Made by a program: the position numbers and the translations under genes. The notes under the pieces were generated by a model. That model was not told the DNA's origin and did not search any database. It saw only the letters and a list, made by a program, of their open reading frames with translations. A stretch of DNA of 64,000 nucleotides from Euglena gracilis (lineage: Eukaryota > Euglenida > Euglenophyceae > Euglenales), in assembly GCA_039621445.1 (NCBI GenBank), contig CP154956.1, forward strand, positions 63,442,257 to 63,506,256, given 5' to 3'. Below are positions 12,827 through 26,400 of this stretch, one piece after another (position 1 is the first letter of the stretch; each line of letters starts with the position of its first letter).

Positions 12827-13680
12827 CTGTGCACCCTGAGCAGAGGTTGTTGTGGGATTAAAAAAAACTGCACTGCGTACAGTGTCAGACCCTCACCCTA
12901 ATAATGCCCCCCGCAAAACCACAGCCAAAAAAAGCAACATCCCAACTGACTTCTTGCCCTGGAAACAAAAAAATTTATAAAACCCCCCCAAAAAAGCATG
13001 CTAATGGAAAAAAAAAATCCAGGGGACGGAATTTTGGGCCTCAGGAGGTCCGTTCAAACGACTGAATCACTTTTCAAATCACTTTCTATTCAGCCAAAAT
13101 GGATCGACGAGGCTGCACAAGTGGAGTATCAGGAGTGTATCCATTCGATATCCAAAGAGACATGTCCTTAACTGGTGCTGGGCGTGGAGTCAAGGGGAGA
13201 TCAAATTACGGTTTGATGGGACGTTTGCAAGGGCTTCATTCGTGGTTTATTTTGCTTCATTTTCGAGACATTTGGGGGGGGGGAACAGCCCAAAACAGCC
13301 CCAAAACAAGCACTCTGAAGAGAAAAGAGCTCGGTGACCCCACACTCAGCCAGGTACATGTGCACAGAATGCCCAGAAAGCAAACGGCGAGGTTAGATTT
13401 TTCTTTTGTGCTTTGTTTGTCCCTTCCAGTTCGAAAAGAAAGGTACAAACAGACGTTATTGGAAAATGAAATGCATTAAATTAAATTTAAACAGTGTTTA
13501 GATCATCAAAATGACTCCATTTCATAAATGCCTCACGCTTTTATGTTTGCACAGCCCCAATCACATCTGTTTTGGTCTGTTTTGACTTTGCCTTTTTTGT
13601 GGGCCAAAAAAAACGATCTTTTTCAAAACATCTCCAAAATGATGGGAAATGAAAGGAAATTGTCCAGGACCAAAAATATT

Positions 13681-14145
13681 GCCCATTTAGAACGACCCCC
13701 CTCTGATAACGAACCCCCCCATTTACAACGACCCATCCTGGAATTTCCACCAAAAAAAGAAATATAACGACCTACGGTTGACAAATAACAGAAAGGACGG
13801 GTAAGATGATGCATCTCACGTAAGAGCGTCCAGGCTATCGACCGCTGCTTGGACGGGGGCGTGGTCAGGGTGGGCGGAGGAGCAGAGCCTACAGAGGACC
13901 CTACCATTCTTTCTACCATCCTTGCTGGCTTTGTGTGAGGATGTGCAAGGGTCGCACATCCTCACACAAAGCCAGCAAGGATGGTAGAAAGCGTGTCAGA
14001 CATGGCTGCGGTAGGGAACACAGCAAAGCACCCCTCTCTGATAACGACCCCCCATTTATAACGACCCCCTCTGGATTTTCCACCAACTGAAAAGTCAGAT
14101 AACGACCCATCGTTATATTCAGGGGGGGGGTTACCACCCCGTACA
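13681..14145. repeat. Dispersed repeat copy 1 (word TTATAACGACC)
   Basis: Bracketed by CCATTTATAACGACCC-type words next to C runs. The interior (13795-13905 and 13985-14120) matches 21640-21780 and 21855-22000 almost base for base, including ATCGACCGCTGCTTGGACGG and GGTAGAAAGCGTGTCAGACA. A short related fragment (CCTCTGGATTTTCCACCAAC) is at about 9860. No coding capacity. Confidence 0.8.
13909..13991. repeat. Perfect 38-bp palindrome
   Basis: CTTTCTACCATCCTTGCTGG onward (13909-13946) is repeated exactly as its reverse complement at 13954-13991, separated by about 7 bases. It lies inside repeat copy 1. The sister copy at 21.8 kb has different sequence here, so the palindrome arose after the copies separated or was lost from the other. 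Confidence 0.9.
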
Positions 14146-17100
14146 AGCCTCCATGGCCAGCTGTGTACCTGACCCAAAAAAATAGCCCGTTTTCCATTTA
14201 TTTTCTGCCTTTTCAGGTTTTGTTTTTCCTGGTTTACTCTTTCATTGGTTTTTTTTGTTTTCTTAAACATTTAGTTGTTTGAATTTTCTGTTTTTTTTTA
14301 ATTTCCCACTTTTTTAAATCTGCTTCTTTTATTCAGATTACTTTTATACAAAGAGTTCAGCACTTAACAAAACCTGGTGAGTGCGTGGTATGGGAACACT
14401 GTTTGTTGAGAGACTTGGTTTGGTATGACTTGGTCAGGGTTAGAATTAAGGTTAGGGTTTTGGTGAGGGTCAGGTGTGATCTGGGAGGGGTGGTTGGGTA
14501 AGGGGGCAGGGTCCCAGGTTCATGGGGGCATCACAAAAATGAATTCAAATAGAAAAGGGTGTCAAAATTTGAAAACCTAAAAGGGAGGACACCTGGGGGA
14601 TTCACAAAAAAATGAAGCAATACTTGTTTAGAACTCATTGCAATGTGTTGCTCCTTCTGACGTGCAGCAGCGCCAAAAGGAGCTTACGATAAAAAACACC
14701 AGATAAAGGAAAAAAATTCTTGTGAAAAAAATACACCAAATGATACAGAATCTCAAAGCGCACACACATTTTGGCATCGAGATCAGGCTGTTTTTTTACC
14801 AACCCCGGGGGGGAGGGGGGGGTCCGGAGTGCCTGTGAGTGCCTGCCCAGGCAGGCACTACCCCCCCCCCGGGGGGTCGGATTTCGGCCTGTGCCCGGGC
14901 ACATTCCTTTGAAAATGGGCCATTTTTGGCTCCCCGGCGCCTTCGGCGCCGGGGTTGTGCTAGGGCACTTTTGGCCGTGTGCCCTACCCCCCCCCCCCCG
15001 GGGGTCGGATTTGGAGTGCCTTGGAGTGCCTGCCCAGGCAGGCCCCCCCCCCTGGGGTGGGGTCGGCACCCGACTAAAATACAGCCTGATCGAGATGAGT
15101 TTTCGCTCCAGATGTTTTTATAAAAGCTGCATCTGCAGTCATTCTCTGACAATCCTCCCTGTATAAATATTTTTGGATCCGTTTTCTAAAACATCCAGGA
15201 ATACATTTGTATTTTTTACTGGCCTGAAAAATCATAATTTTGTTTCCAAAAAATGAAAAAAAAAATCATTCAGCACCGTGCCCTTGGCCATCTCAACAGG
15301 TTGGCGTCAGGCTTCTTTTTAAGACCCCCCGGGGGGGGCACCCACCCAGGGTTTTTGGCCTAGCCTGTTTTCGGCCATTTTAAGGTGAAATAGTCGAGAA
15401 AAAAAAATCGAAAAAAAAAACGGACACCATGTTTTTTGGCCTCCCAGACCCAGAAAAGCTGTTTTTGAGCCGAAAACAAGCGTTTTTCGACCCCCCCCCC
15501 AGCACAGCATCATAAGTAATTCAATTTGCAATGCTAGTCTCTTTGGCCATCCATTACGTGCAAGTCCCTTTAAGAGCTCAGCATTATTCAAAACCTGGTC
15601 TTTCTTTGGGAGGTGCTGCTGAAGAGGTTAGGGCCTGCTTGCTTGCTCTCAAAAAAAAACGGTTCTCTTTTCACAAAAAAAAGGATACATAAGATAAATG
15701 AACGGTCCTATATGAATTTATTGGCTGTATGGAACCTTGGATAAATTCATGATGATTGTGTTTTGTGGCAGACCTTTGAAATTTCAACCCCCCCCAAAAA
15801 ATAATCAGTTGCCTAATTGCAGGGTTGGCAGGGCTATAATATACCAAGGAAAATAACACGAAAAAGACATCATCATCACCACCTTCATTTGTGTGCAGAT
15901 CAGGCAGAGAGGAAGACCTGCGCTTGGGAGAGCCGCCTCCCTGGCTGGGGTAGGGTCCGACTGCCAGGCATGACGTGCCGCTTCAGGCGAACATAAATCG
16001 GCACAGCTGAGGAGGCAGTGGGTTGAGGATTTTTTGATATGTCGTCACCGGCATTGACAAATGGGGGGAGGAGCTCTCAGTTAGAGTAAGAGCAAAAGTA
16101 CCACCGGGGGAAGAGGGGTGGCTGGCTCCCCTTCCCTTGGGTCAGCTCAGGCAAGGCCAACCGCCGATTATCGCCATCGCCCCTACCGTTTTCTGGAAGT
16201 ATTTTTCCTCATTCACAAGCAACTGGATCCAGGCTTTCCGAAACACCTCCATTTGACCCCCAATACCCCGCCATGCCCGAGTTATTCAGCCAGAAAGGGC
16301 AATAACCTGGGATATGTGCAGACTTAGAAAGAAGAGAAGCCTGATTGGATGGGATGTTGACAAGGCTCCCTTTTTGGTTGCCTTTTGATTTTGCTTACTT
16401 TTGAAATATTTTGAGAATTTAAATTTGGACCCAAATCGATGGCTCAGAAACGCCCAAAAATGGCTGTTTTTTTGGAAATGAGCCGCGACACAACACTGTA
16501 CCACCGTGCACAAGGGAGGATTTGCCACCACCAACACCCCCCTCCCAGTGTCGACTCGGCAAAGGCGAGTTTTGGGGCCAAAACGAAAACTCTTTTCCAA
16601 AAAATATCTCGAGAAAATGTATGTTACTTTCCAAAGTGTCGGTCACCCCTGGTTGCCATCGGAAAAAAAATTTGCGCTGCGACTCGTTTCATGTTTTGCA
16701 ACTTTGCTGTTTTCAGCCATTTTGAGATGAAGAGTAGTCGCCAGGGCCAGGGGCGCGTCTGTCCCGAACATGGCCTGTTTGTTTCACTTGTCGACTTTTA
16801 TTTCTCTATTTTTCACTCGAATTGTTCATTGGTTTCTTCTAGTTCAAATGTCCTTCCGAAATTTGAACCCGGACTGTATGTTGATACACCACTGAATCGT
16901 CGCACGTCCACCCACCTCAGTGTCTTTTTTATCCGCATAATTTTTTTAAACAAAGAGTTAGCGCCAAATAAATAATAATAATAATAATAAATAAATAAAA
17001 TATTAATAATAATAGTAATAATAAATAAAAACTGGTGACAGTTTGCATGGCACGCCGAACAGCTCTCCGCGCTCAGGCTGAAGAAATCAATCATAGAAAT

Positions 17101-20100
17101 TGAGTACATGACATTCTAAAAATAACACAGTTTTTGGGTAGGTGACGAGCAGGCACCAACGGTTGGGCCCGGTCGGCCGTTGTTGGAATCGCCACCTATG
17201 GGGTCGTGAAAATGATCGTCGGCTGGTGATGAAAGCTTCACTGGAGGAACAAAATCAAATGGATCAAGCTGAGACTGCTAGCCTTCCTGGCCACCAGGGG
17301 AGGAAGAATCATTTGAAAAACAATGCACCACTCCTTCCCTGCCTTCTTTGCAAAGCACTGAAAACCTCTGTTGAGGCCTTGGTGACAAAAATGAATCGGT
17401 CGCCCAATAGCCCATACCAAACCACAACAAAACCAAACAGTTGCACAGAAATCATCACCACAAGTGTATAAAATCGCAGGCAAACACTAAGATTGCTTGG
17501 AGTTGAAAGAACAGGTCAGAGTTGAAGTGTGCAAAAGGTCACAAGTGTACAAAGGCAACGAGACTGAGAAAAACAAAATCTCTCCTGAAAGGGTTATGGT
17601 CAGTCACATGAATACAGCAGTGATTAGCAACATGGACTATGGCACTGCTTGGGACCCCTGCAAGTTCGATCTAAGGTGTTTTCTTTGGGCTGGATGTGTA
17701 AACTTTTCAAGGAAATTTGGACATACTGAATCCGAAATATGGTTAAAAAAAATAAGGGAAACCAAATCCTAATCAGGAAAAAATATATACGGGATTTGGA
17801 AATGCCTAGCAAATTGACAATGGAGGCATTAAAAGTGAGACACCTGAACAGTTTGTGGGTCACACTCAACTCCAGCCCCAGAGTGTCTGCCAGGCTGTAG
17901 TGGTGGTTTGTACACTGGCACGCCCCCCTCCGCCCACACAGCATCGCCGCCCCACACACACAGCAGTGACCCAGACAGTGGAAAACAAGCTGTGTCCAGG
18001 CCAATTAACACCAAAAGAATCGTTTTAAGCCCCCTTGTATAAGCCACTGCCCCCCAGCTTTTGTTTAATGGGGTTGCTATTCTGCAGTATTCAAAGACGA
18101 GGTGCAGTGCTACTCACAGGCAGTGTGGGCTGCCCTGCTCCCTTGCCTGAGGCTGGGGTTGGTTTGCAAACTTTTACACACGCCGAACAGAACAGAACTT
18201 GTTATGGGCAGAGAGGAGTTGCCAACGACACGACATGTCAACAAAACGGTCCCATGTGCGGGCAAGGATAATAAACACCCTCTTTTGCATGATTTTGGTT
18301 ACATGTCGAGCCACATCGCCAAATTGGAGAGAAAAGGAAGTGGTGAATGGCTCCAGAGAGGCAGAATTAAGAATTTTGCTGCTCCGAGGCAATTGTCAAG
18401 CAATAATTTCCAGGAAAATGGGCTGTTGCCACAGAGGTTGTGCAGTGACACAACGTGGCTTGTACCGGGGGTATACTGTGTTTTCTCATAAAAACCTTTT
18501 CCGTGCAGCACAACATTTAAGATTCAACAAAGAGCAACAATCCCTGTCCAACTGGAAAAACATAATGCCCACAGACAATCTTCAAGGACTTTACATAATG
18601 GGTAACAAAAAGTCTTTACTGTGATCTTTGGATGGCAAAAAAAACCCTGAATTCTGACAATTGTTTGACAAAATATCCAGAGGGGGGGGACATAAATATG
18701 TGAAGTCCCCCGGCCAGTAAATGCAAAGAGACAGAAGCTCAAAAATCCTCCAAATCCTTAGAGCAAATCAACGGGCACCGGCAGAAAGGAAAACAGGACA
18801 GTACAGGACCAGAGAACGTGCCGAGGACGCCGGAAAATTGGAATCTTGGGGGCTTCAGACCTCTTGGGGAGCTCTTGGGGCGCCGCGGGCGGTGCAGTTG
18901 GGGTTGGGCGGGGTGCTGGCGCCGGCGAGGAAAGGAAGCGCCAGGCAGAGAGCGAGGAGGGGTTGGAGTGGCAGTGGCATGCATGGGTGCCCTGGGCAGG
19001 AGGGGGAGCGGCCTCGGGAACTGGTTGTTTGTTATCATCGTTTGCTGCAAGGAACATATGCTACACAAAATCACCCACAACAAAAAAAGATGTGCAGCGA
19101 GTCTCATCAAAGTCACACATTCTGAGTACCAGACGAGTACCAGACGAGTCAAAAAATGTTCGGAGCAGAATTGCGTTGCATGGGCTTCATATCCACCTAT
19201 CTTGAGAATGTATCCTGGCGGGCAAAAACCCCTTCCTCACAGAAGCACAGGGGCACTGAAAGCGGAGGATGGTGCCCGACGGCGAGGGGATTCTCATTCT
19301 GTGTTTAGGACTCCCGAAAATAGAAAAATCCCGAAAAAATTTCTTGGGTGCTTCAGGAACCCCAGAGGTTCCAAGCAACAGACCCAAAAATCACACCCAG
19401 CACCTTTCTGAGGGAGGTTTGAGGGGGCTTGGCGCTTGAAGGGAAACAGCACCTGCAGCGGTGGTAGGTGCATTTTTATTTGTTTAAACTGGCTTATATT
19501 AAGATTTTACACAATTTGTGGTCTGGACTACCCAAAAACTCAGAATTTTTACCATTTTTGTGCCCAAAATCGGGATTACAGAAATCATGGACTCCCCCCA
19601 AAATATAAACTTCCTGGTTTTCTATTGAAATTTGACTTTGAAAAAATCTAAATACCCCCCATCCTCTTTTCGGTGTGTCGCATCACCTCTTGGGTCCAAG
19701 GGCCGTCATCATTTGGCAGCGTATATCATTCAACCTTTTAATTCAGGCAGCTGAGTTTGCCGCCAAGGTGTCCAGGTGTGAGCCGTTCCGGTGGGTTGCT
19801 CAGAATCGTCTGGCAAAGGTTGTGTTGTTTCAGCTCAGTTTTTCTGAGAAGTAATGGTTTCCCCAACGACGAGGGGGTTGATCAAACTTTTTTCTGTTGT
19901 GGCCCACACATTTGATCAGACCGGCTCAGAATTTGAAAACCTTTTTTTGGAAACAAAACAGACCAGGACCGCGCAGTATGCCGTTTCGCATACCATGTGG
20001 CATGCCTTTCGGTTCGAGAATTGAAAGTGACAGATGTGGAAATCGGGATTCTGAATTCGACAGATATTACAGAGCAGGACGATTCTCATTGTGCCAGAAA

Positions 20101-20479
20101 TTGTAGTGCTGCTGAAAGAAACCTCTTGAAGGATGTCAGCGGTGTACACCTTTCAGGAAACTGTTTACAAATGATGAATGCAGCTTCGATTTCCGGGTCC
20201 TTGTTATTTAGCAGTGCATTCTCATTGTTGCTCTTTTTCACAGCATTTTTATCAGAACGACCCAGTAATGATTGCGGCACAATTTTGCATCGTGAGAGCC
20301 CGGAAAACCACAGAAAGCGCCTATAGACAAAGATGCAACAGACAACCAACACATGTGCCAAAACAAAGATGTGTAGGGTCGTGCCAAACAGGTGGCCAAT
20401 AAAACAAAAGTGTATTGCCTGCACTGACAGAGATGGTTCACCGACACCAACGCCAGTCAGGAAACAGAAGCGTCGGCCG

Positions 20480-23400
20480 TCACAAAGGGGGTCCAGCATC
20501 GGTCGCTGTGGGGCCCAGAGGCTCCACCCAACAGGGCGGCCGCCGCTGCCGGTGCCGCCGCGCCCACGCGCCGAAGCCCATGCCGCGGTGCCAGCTGCGC
20601 GGCCACGGTGGCAGCCCCTCGTACGGGTACGGGCTGACGCCCCGCAGGACGAGGGCCACCACGTCCCAGGGCAAGCGCCGCAGGCAGAGCTGCACCGTCA
20701 CCTGCCGGGGGAGAGGGCACTCCACTGGCCACCTGACGGGCCCGAGGTCTGGGTCGATGCGCGAAGGGACATTGGCGGCAAAACACACCTTCGTTTTGTG
20801 GGGGGGGGGGGGTGCGTGGGCTGGGGGCTGGGGAGGAGCACACCGCCAGCTGCTGGTAGCGAGGCGGGTACATCGGGAGGTACCGCGGCTGCCAGTCCGG
20901 TAGCACGTAGAACACCGTCTGGATGTGGCCCGCCGCCGCCACCCGCCCCGCCTGGAACAGCACGAAGCGGCCTGCCGCAGAGCAGGGGTGAAGAGTGTCG
21001 GTTGGCCGGCCCCACCGAGCCGTCTGGTGGCTGGTCAACGGTCCTTGTGCGGCCCAAGCCATTGGTGGGCATCCCTTGGTTTGGTGCGGTATTGGGGGGG
21101 GGGGGGCTTCGATCATTTGGTGAAAGAATTCATATATCTGACCAAATTATCTAACAACCCCGCTTTTGACAGAGGGCACACACCCAGGCGGGGATACTCG
21201 GGGAGGACTTCCATGGCGGACTTCTGATGGAAAATCAGGAGGACACCCGCTGTGTCCCCGGCGTCCAGCCTGGGTGATGGACGAGTGGAGTGGATGCAGT
21301 GATGGAAAGGTGGAGTTGAGGATCCAGAGTCGGACCTGCAGACAGCTGGGGGAATACTATTGCCATGTCAGATTTTGCAACCAGCAACCAGGGCGTCGCT
21401 TAATGACCCCAGGGGGTCCAGCTCAGAGGCTGGAAAACTTGGGCTGGCTGGAAAAAGGCTGCTGGCTGATCCCCCTAGGGAGGCCCGGCTGGAACTGGGC
21501 CCGACCTGAGGTCGAACCAGGTAAACCCCCCCCCCTCATTTAGAACGACCCCCCTCTGATAACGAACCCCCCCATTTATAACGACCCATCCTGGACCTCC
21601 ACCAAAAAAAGAAATATAACGACCCATGGTTGACAAAGAGCAGAAAGCACGGGTAAGGTGATGTATCTCACGTAAGAGCGTCCAGGCTCACCAGTGTTTA
21701 TTTGAAGTATGAGCGGATCGACCGCTGCTTGGACGGGGGCGTGGTCAGGGTGGGCGGAGGAGCAGAGCCTACAGAGGACCCTTGCACATCCTCATCAAAC
21801 TTCTTTACAACGTCATCAACTGGGGTGTGAACCCAGGTAGATGGCATGATGGATGGATGGTAGAAAGCGTGTCAGACATAGCTGCGGTAGGGAAAACAGC
21901 AAAGCCCCCCTCTGATAACGACCCCCCATTTATAACGACCCCCTCTGGATTTTCCACCAACTGAAAAGTCAGATAACGACCCGTCGTTACATTCAGGGGG
22001 GGGGGTACCAAAAAAATCGAAACTCCAAAAACGCCCAAAAACCTGCCAATTGTGCAAAAAAATCCATTTTTTTTGACCCCAAATTTGCCCTGCCCAGCCA
22101 ATATTTTTTGCCCAATTTGGCCCATTTTACCTCCGAAAGCCGAAAATCCATTACCGTCCAGCCGCCCTTCAGGCAGCTGGAAAATAAATAAAACGTGTCG
22201 ATGGGGGGGAGGGGGGTATGGGGCTGGAAAACCAGGTTGGCTGGAAAAAGACGGCTGGCTGGCTGGACCCCCCCCGGGGATGGGGTCCACTTTGGCTTGA
22301 GCGACGTCCTGTTTGCAACATTGAACAAATAGGTGTCTTGCAATAAAAGAAATATGGTTATATTGCAAAAGCAACTGAGAAGAAGAGTAAATGTGGATTA
22401 AGCAGATGCAGCCTCAGACGTCATTTGCTGGTTTGCTTTCATCATTTCTGCCACCCAAAATAGGAAACCAACAGATTCCTTATTGGCTCATTGGCTCATC
22501 ATCCAGCGGACACACAGGGACATGCACTTAGGCACAAAAGATCGAGTGCGCGCAGGAAAAACACCGCCTCATTCAATGAATTGGGAGGCACTGCACCCCA
22601 ACCCCCACACACCTATCGGCCGAGGCGGCGCTGCCGGCCGGGCGCAGGATGGCGGCCACCCGGACGCTGACCCGCGCAGTGTGGGCACACAGCAGGAGGC
22701 CCTGCCCGACGGCGAGGGTCCCCGCGCCGGTGACGGTGGCGACGCCCCGGATGGCCCGGGCCGACACGGGCGGGGCGTCCTTGTTGATGCCCAAGCAGCT
22801 GCCCTGGGCCGTGGGGGGGGGGGGGGTAGGACGGCGGGGCGGGGAGTGCAGCCCGAAGTCAGCGCATGACCCACCTGCCTCTGATCCCCATCACGGTGGC
22901 ACTTGGTTTGCCAGCCTCTTTTGGGGGTGGGGGCACTGATGTCTTGCTTTCAGAAACCTCCTGCGACACACGAGGCGCACTAATTTCTCTGAGGGTCTAC
23001 TCTTGAATGGACCTAATTTGATGCTCACCTGGCCCTGCGTTGTTCTCGAGTAGGAATGAGAAGAAGGAGTGGGGAGAGGCTAAAGGTGTGCAAAGGTTTT
23101 GGACGTCGGATCAACAAAAAGTGGGAGGCTCGCAGGCACACCGGCCGGAGGTGCTTGACGGTGGAGCTGCTGGCCACAGTCAAGTCCACATACGCCCCAC
23201 TGCCAGCGTGGTGCCAGGCTGTGTGCCGCATTGGGGGGGGGGGGGGGGGAGGCTCTGCAGAGGTTGGGAATTTTTGGCTGACCAGGCCGGCCTCAGAAGG
23301 TGAATTGAGAGAGCCCAACGAGAGCAGAGAAAAATGAAATCGCATTGGGCGATGATCGAAGCAGGAACCGAACTGTCACTGGATTTCAAGCTGGCATACC

Positions 23401-26400
23401 TTTGGACTTATTTACACCTATTCTCTGGAACATTTGGCAGCTTTCATTGCCTAAGGCTAAGCATTCACCCCCTTTCCTTCCTCAGATGCATGGATGGCAC
23501 ATAGCTGCCAGTAGTCGTGGCGACCTACTAGTCGTTCGACTAGCCAGTTGCCCTATCGACTAGTTGGTCAATCAGTTGACCAACTAGTTTGCACAGGGGG
23601 GGGGGGACTGGCTAGAGGACCAACTGGCCAGTCAGCTGACTAGGTCAAATAGTCATGTAAGCCACGCAAATGCCTTAAGCAGCTTCAGCACTTTAGGTGC
23701 GATGCCCCCCCCCCCGGATCGAACGCTCTTTTCGTCAGACGTCCAGGGATGACCACAAAATAAATCCCAGCACAATGCACAGAACTCCTATTCCGGAAAT
23801 TTGATGCTGAAAATAGAATCCCAGTTCCCAATATCACTCAGTGCTCAAATCCCGAAATTTTGAAACTTTTTGTTCACCTGGGCATGCAAAAATTCATGGC
23901 TACATGGCTGCAGAAGGGGTTTTGTTAATTTTGGGCCCTCAAACAGTTGCTTACCGTGGCTTTTCTTCACAGCTTTTTTCATTAGGGAATTTTTGAATTT
24001 TTTAAGTCATAGAGTTTCGAGGGAGTTTAATTTTGACATGATACATACGAATGGCCAGTCGATCGGGAGGCGAGAATAATGGGTCGACTAGAAGTTGGCC
24101 ATCTAGTCTGACCGACTGGTCAGTCAACTAGCCAGTACCCCCCCACTGTGACCTGGAAGGCTCCAGGGGAGCCTTCCAGCTGGGAAAATCCGGCACAGAA
24201 TCCGAAGACCCAGTTCGGACCCAGGTCCGCTGGGTCCGGGTCTTTGCAATGCAACGCTGTCCAAACCCCAGCCCGCCCACTCCCAGCATCCATCCGGTCA
24301 CCCCCTCAGGCATGAGGAACCACCAGCCTGGCCCCAGCCACCCAAGAGGCACGCCCGGAGGCCGGGGAGGCACTCAGCCTGGGCGGAACCCTGCGGGGGA
24401 CGAGGGGGACACGGCAAGCTGCGGCACAGTTGTGGCATAGCGCCAAAAAAAAGCAGGCAACCTTCTGCTGTGGGTCTGTCCGCCATCCAAAGAATCACAC
24501 CCACCGCCGGGATCAACAAGTCGGATTGCGGTGAGCCCGGGTGTTTGCGAGCCGTGCTCCTGGTGGAGACGCATGCGAAACAAGCACGCGTGGAGGGGGG
24601 CACGCCTTCCACGTGGTCCACTGTGCCGGTGATGGTGGTCCCGCGGTACGACGGCGCGGCCAGCACCAAGTCCCCCCGCCGGAGGCCGCCGCCCCAGAGG
24701 CGCCCGCACACCCGCACGCCGGGGCCGGGGATGGCGGCCCACACCCGGGCGACGGCGAGCCGGGCCGGGGGCTTCGGGTCCCGTGGGATGGCCTGCGGTG
24801 GCGGGCGCATGGCGGCCAGAACAGGCGTCTTTTTACCAACCCCGGGGGGGGGGTGCCTTGTGCTATGGGCCCACAGAAAGCACACCACCCTCGGGGGTCG
24901 TTTGGGAGCCTGGTGCCTGCCGCCCCAGTCAGTTTTCCTTTGAAAATGGCCATTTCCAGGGGGTGTGCTGTAGCAACCCAAAACCCTACCCCCCCCCCCC
25001 CGGGGGGTCGAAAGTGCCCTACCCCTCTTCCTTAAAAAGAAGCCTGGGCCGGAACCACCGACCCCAAAGGCTCCAAAACATGGGAGCAAGCTTCTGCGGC
25101 CAACACAACAGTTTGCGGAGGCAACTGCGGGCTGGAACTCAGCGCGCACCTCCAGCTGCCGCAGCGTGGCGGGGAGGCTCCACGTGGCGAGGTCGGCGGC
25201 CCAGACGCGGTGGGGGGGGAACGGATCGCCAGCTGGCAGGGTGGGCGGCAGGGCGGGCGGCAGGGCGGGCGGCAGGGCCTCGGCCGCCGCCCCGACGGAC
25301 ACGAGGAGGACCCCGGCACAGCCAGGATGGGGACCCGGCTGGCCCGGACAAGGAGTCCGGCCGAGATTCGCTCAGCGGCTCGGGGAGGGTCTGGTCGCAC
25401 GGGCCACAACTATTGGAGGCACGGCAGTGACCCCTGCCCCAGGAAGGAATCGCCCAGGATACATGAGACTCATCGACCCCCCCCCCCCAGGGTGCAACAG
25501 AGGTCTGCACTCACCGTTGGTGGGCCGAAAACCCTTTTTCCGGGGTTTGGTTGACTCGTTTGGGGATTTTGGGTGGGTTTGATCCGAGGCCAATTTCCAT
25601 TGAAGTGGTCATTTTCAGGCACCTGGCACGTTCAAAGCTTGTGTCAAAGCACCACCCACCCCAAAACCGGATCCCCGCAGGTCGAAAGTTCCCCCTTGTC
25701 CACTGTGAAAAGGCCTGGAGGTATGAGACTCCCTTAATCTGATGTCTAGCTGTAACCGCCTGCTCCCCTCAGGTCCCACATGGGTTGGTTGAGGCGGTGA
25801 AGCTGTGAAGAATAGTCCCCGTGGCCAGTCACGGCAGCCAGCCAGAGCCCAGTCCAAAGCATGGGCCAGTGCCACTTCCTCCCCCAGTGGGCCCCACCGC
25901 GCGGGCTGGCCAGCCTCCGCCGCCCACACCGCCACCAGCGCATAATCTGCCGCGGAGATGTCGCCAGGCACCGGCCATCAGGAGCAAAAAAAAAAACACA
26001 TGTGTCCTCTTCAGCATTTTTGACAGCGGGGCCTGGACGTAGCGGGGTAGCCGGCTGGGCCAGCGCGAGAGTTGCGCCGTTCCCTGCCATTTCCCTCTGC
26101 TGCGTCGTGGCTCGACCTCTCACACTGTGCAGGAGTGGGGAGGTTGCAGGTGGACCTTGCCTCTGAGCAGCCGCCAATCCTGTGCCCATCCTGAGGCCAA
26201 AGGCGGAAACAGGGTTCGATGTCAGGGAAGGGTGGAGGATCAGATCCCCCCATCACAACAACAGCACAGTCCGGGTGACCAAGCCCAGCACCAAACAGCG
26301 GGCTGAAAAATTGTGCCCCAAAAAAATCGGCCAATTGTGCCATTTTAGGCACCTTTGGGGCGAAAAATTTGTCAATGATGCAAAAAATTTTCAGCGCAAA

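Larger units (their letters stand above)
12827..20479. other. Mostly non-coding interval between two genes
   Basis: No firm exon was found. A Pro/Ala-rich minus-strand frame at about 19056-18845, after a CTTGCAG acceptor, could be an exon (ANDDNKQPVPEAAPPP at its start), but there is no family match. Word-plus-homopolymer repeats occur at 13680-14145 and 14810-15070. The latter repeats GAGTGCCTGCCCAGGCAGGC beside C/G runs around a CCCGGCGCCTTCGGCGCC hairpin. GCTTCTTTTTAAGACCCC near 15310 recurs at 48328 and, inverted, at 25032 and 48581. Confidence 0.45.

Noticed and set aside
20333-21154. Plus-strand open frame of 273 codons
   Set aside because: Antisense to exons of the GTPase-fold gene, which have consistent splice phases on the minus strand.
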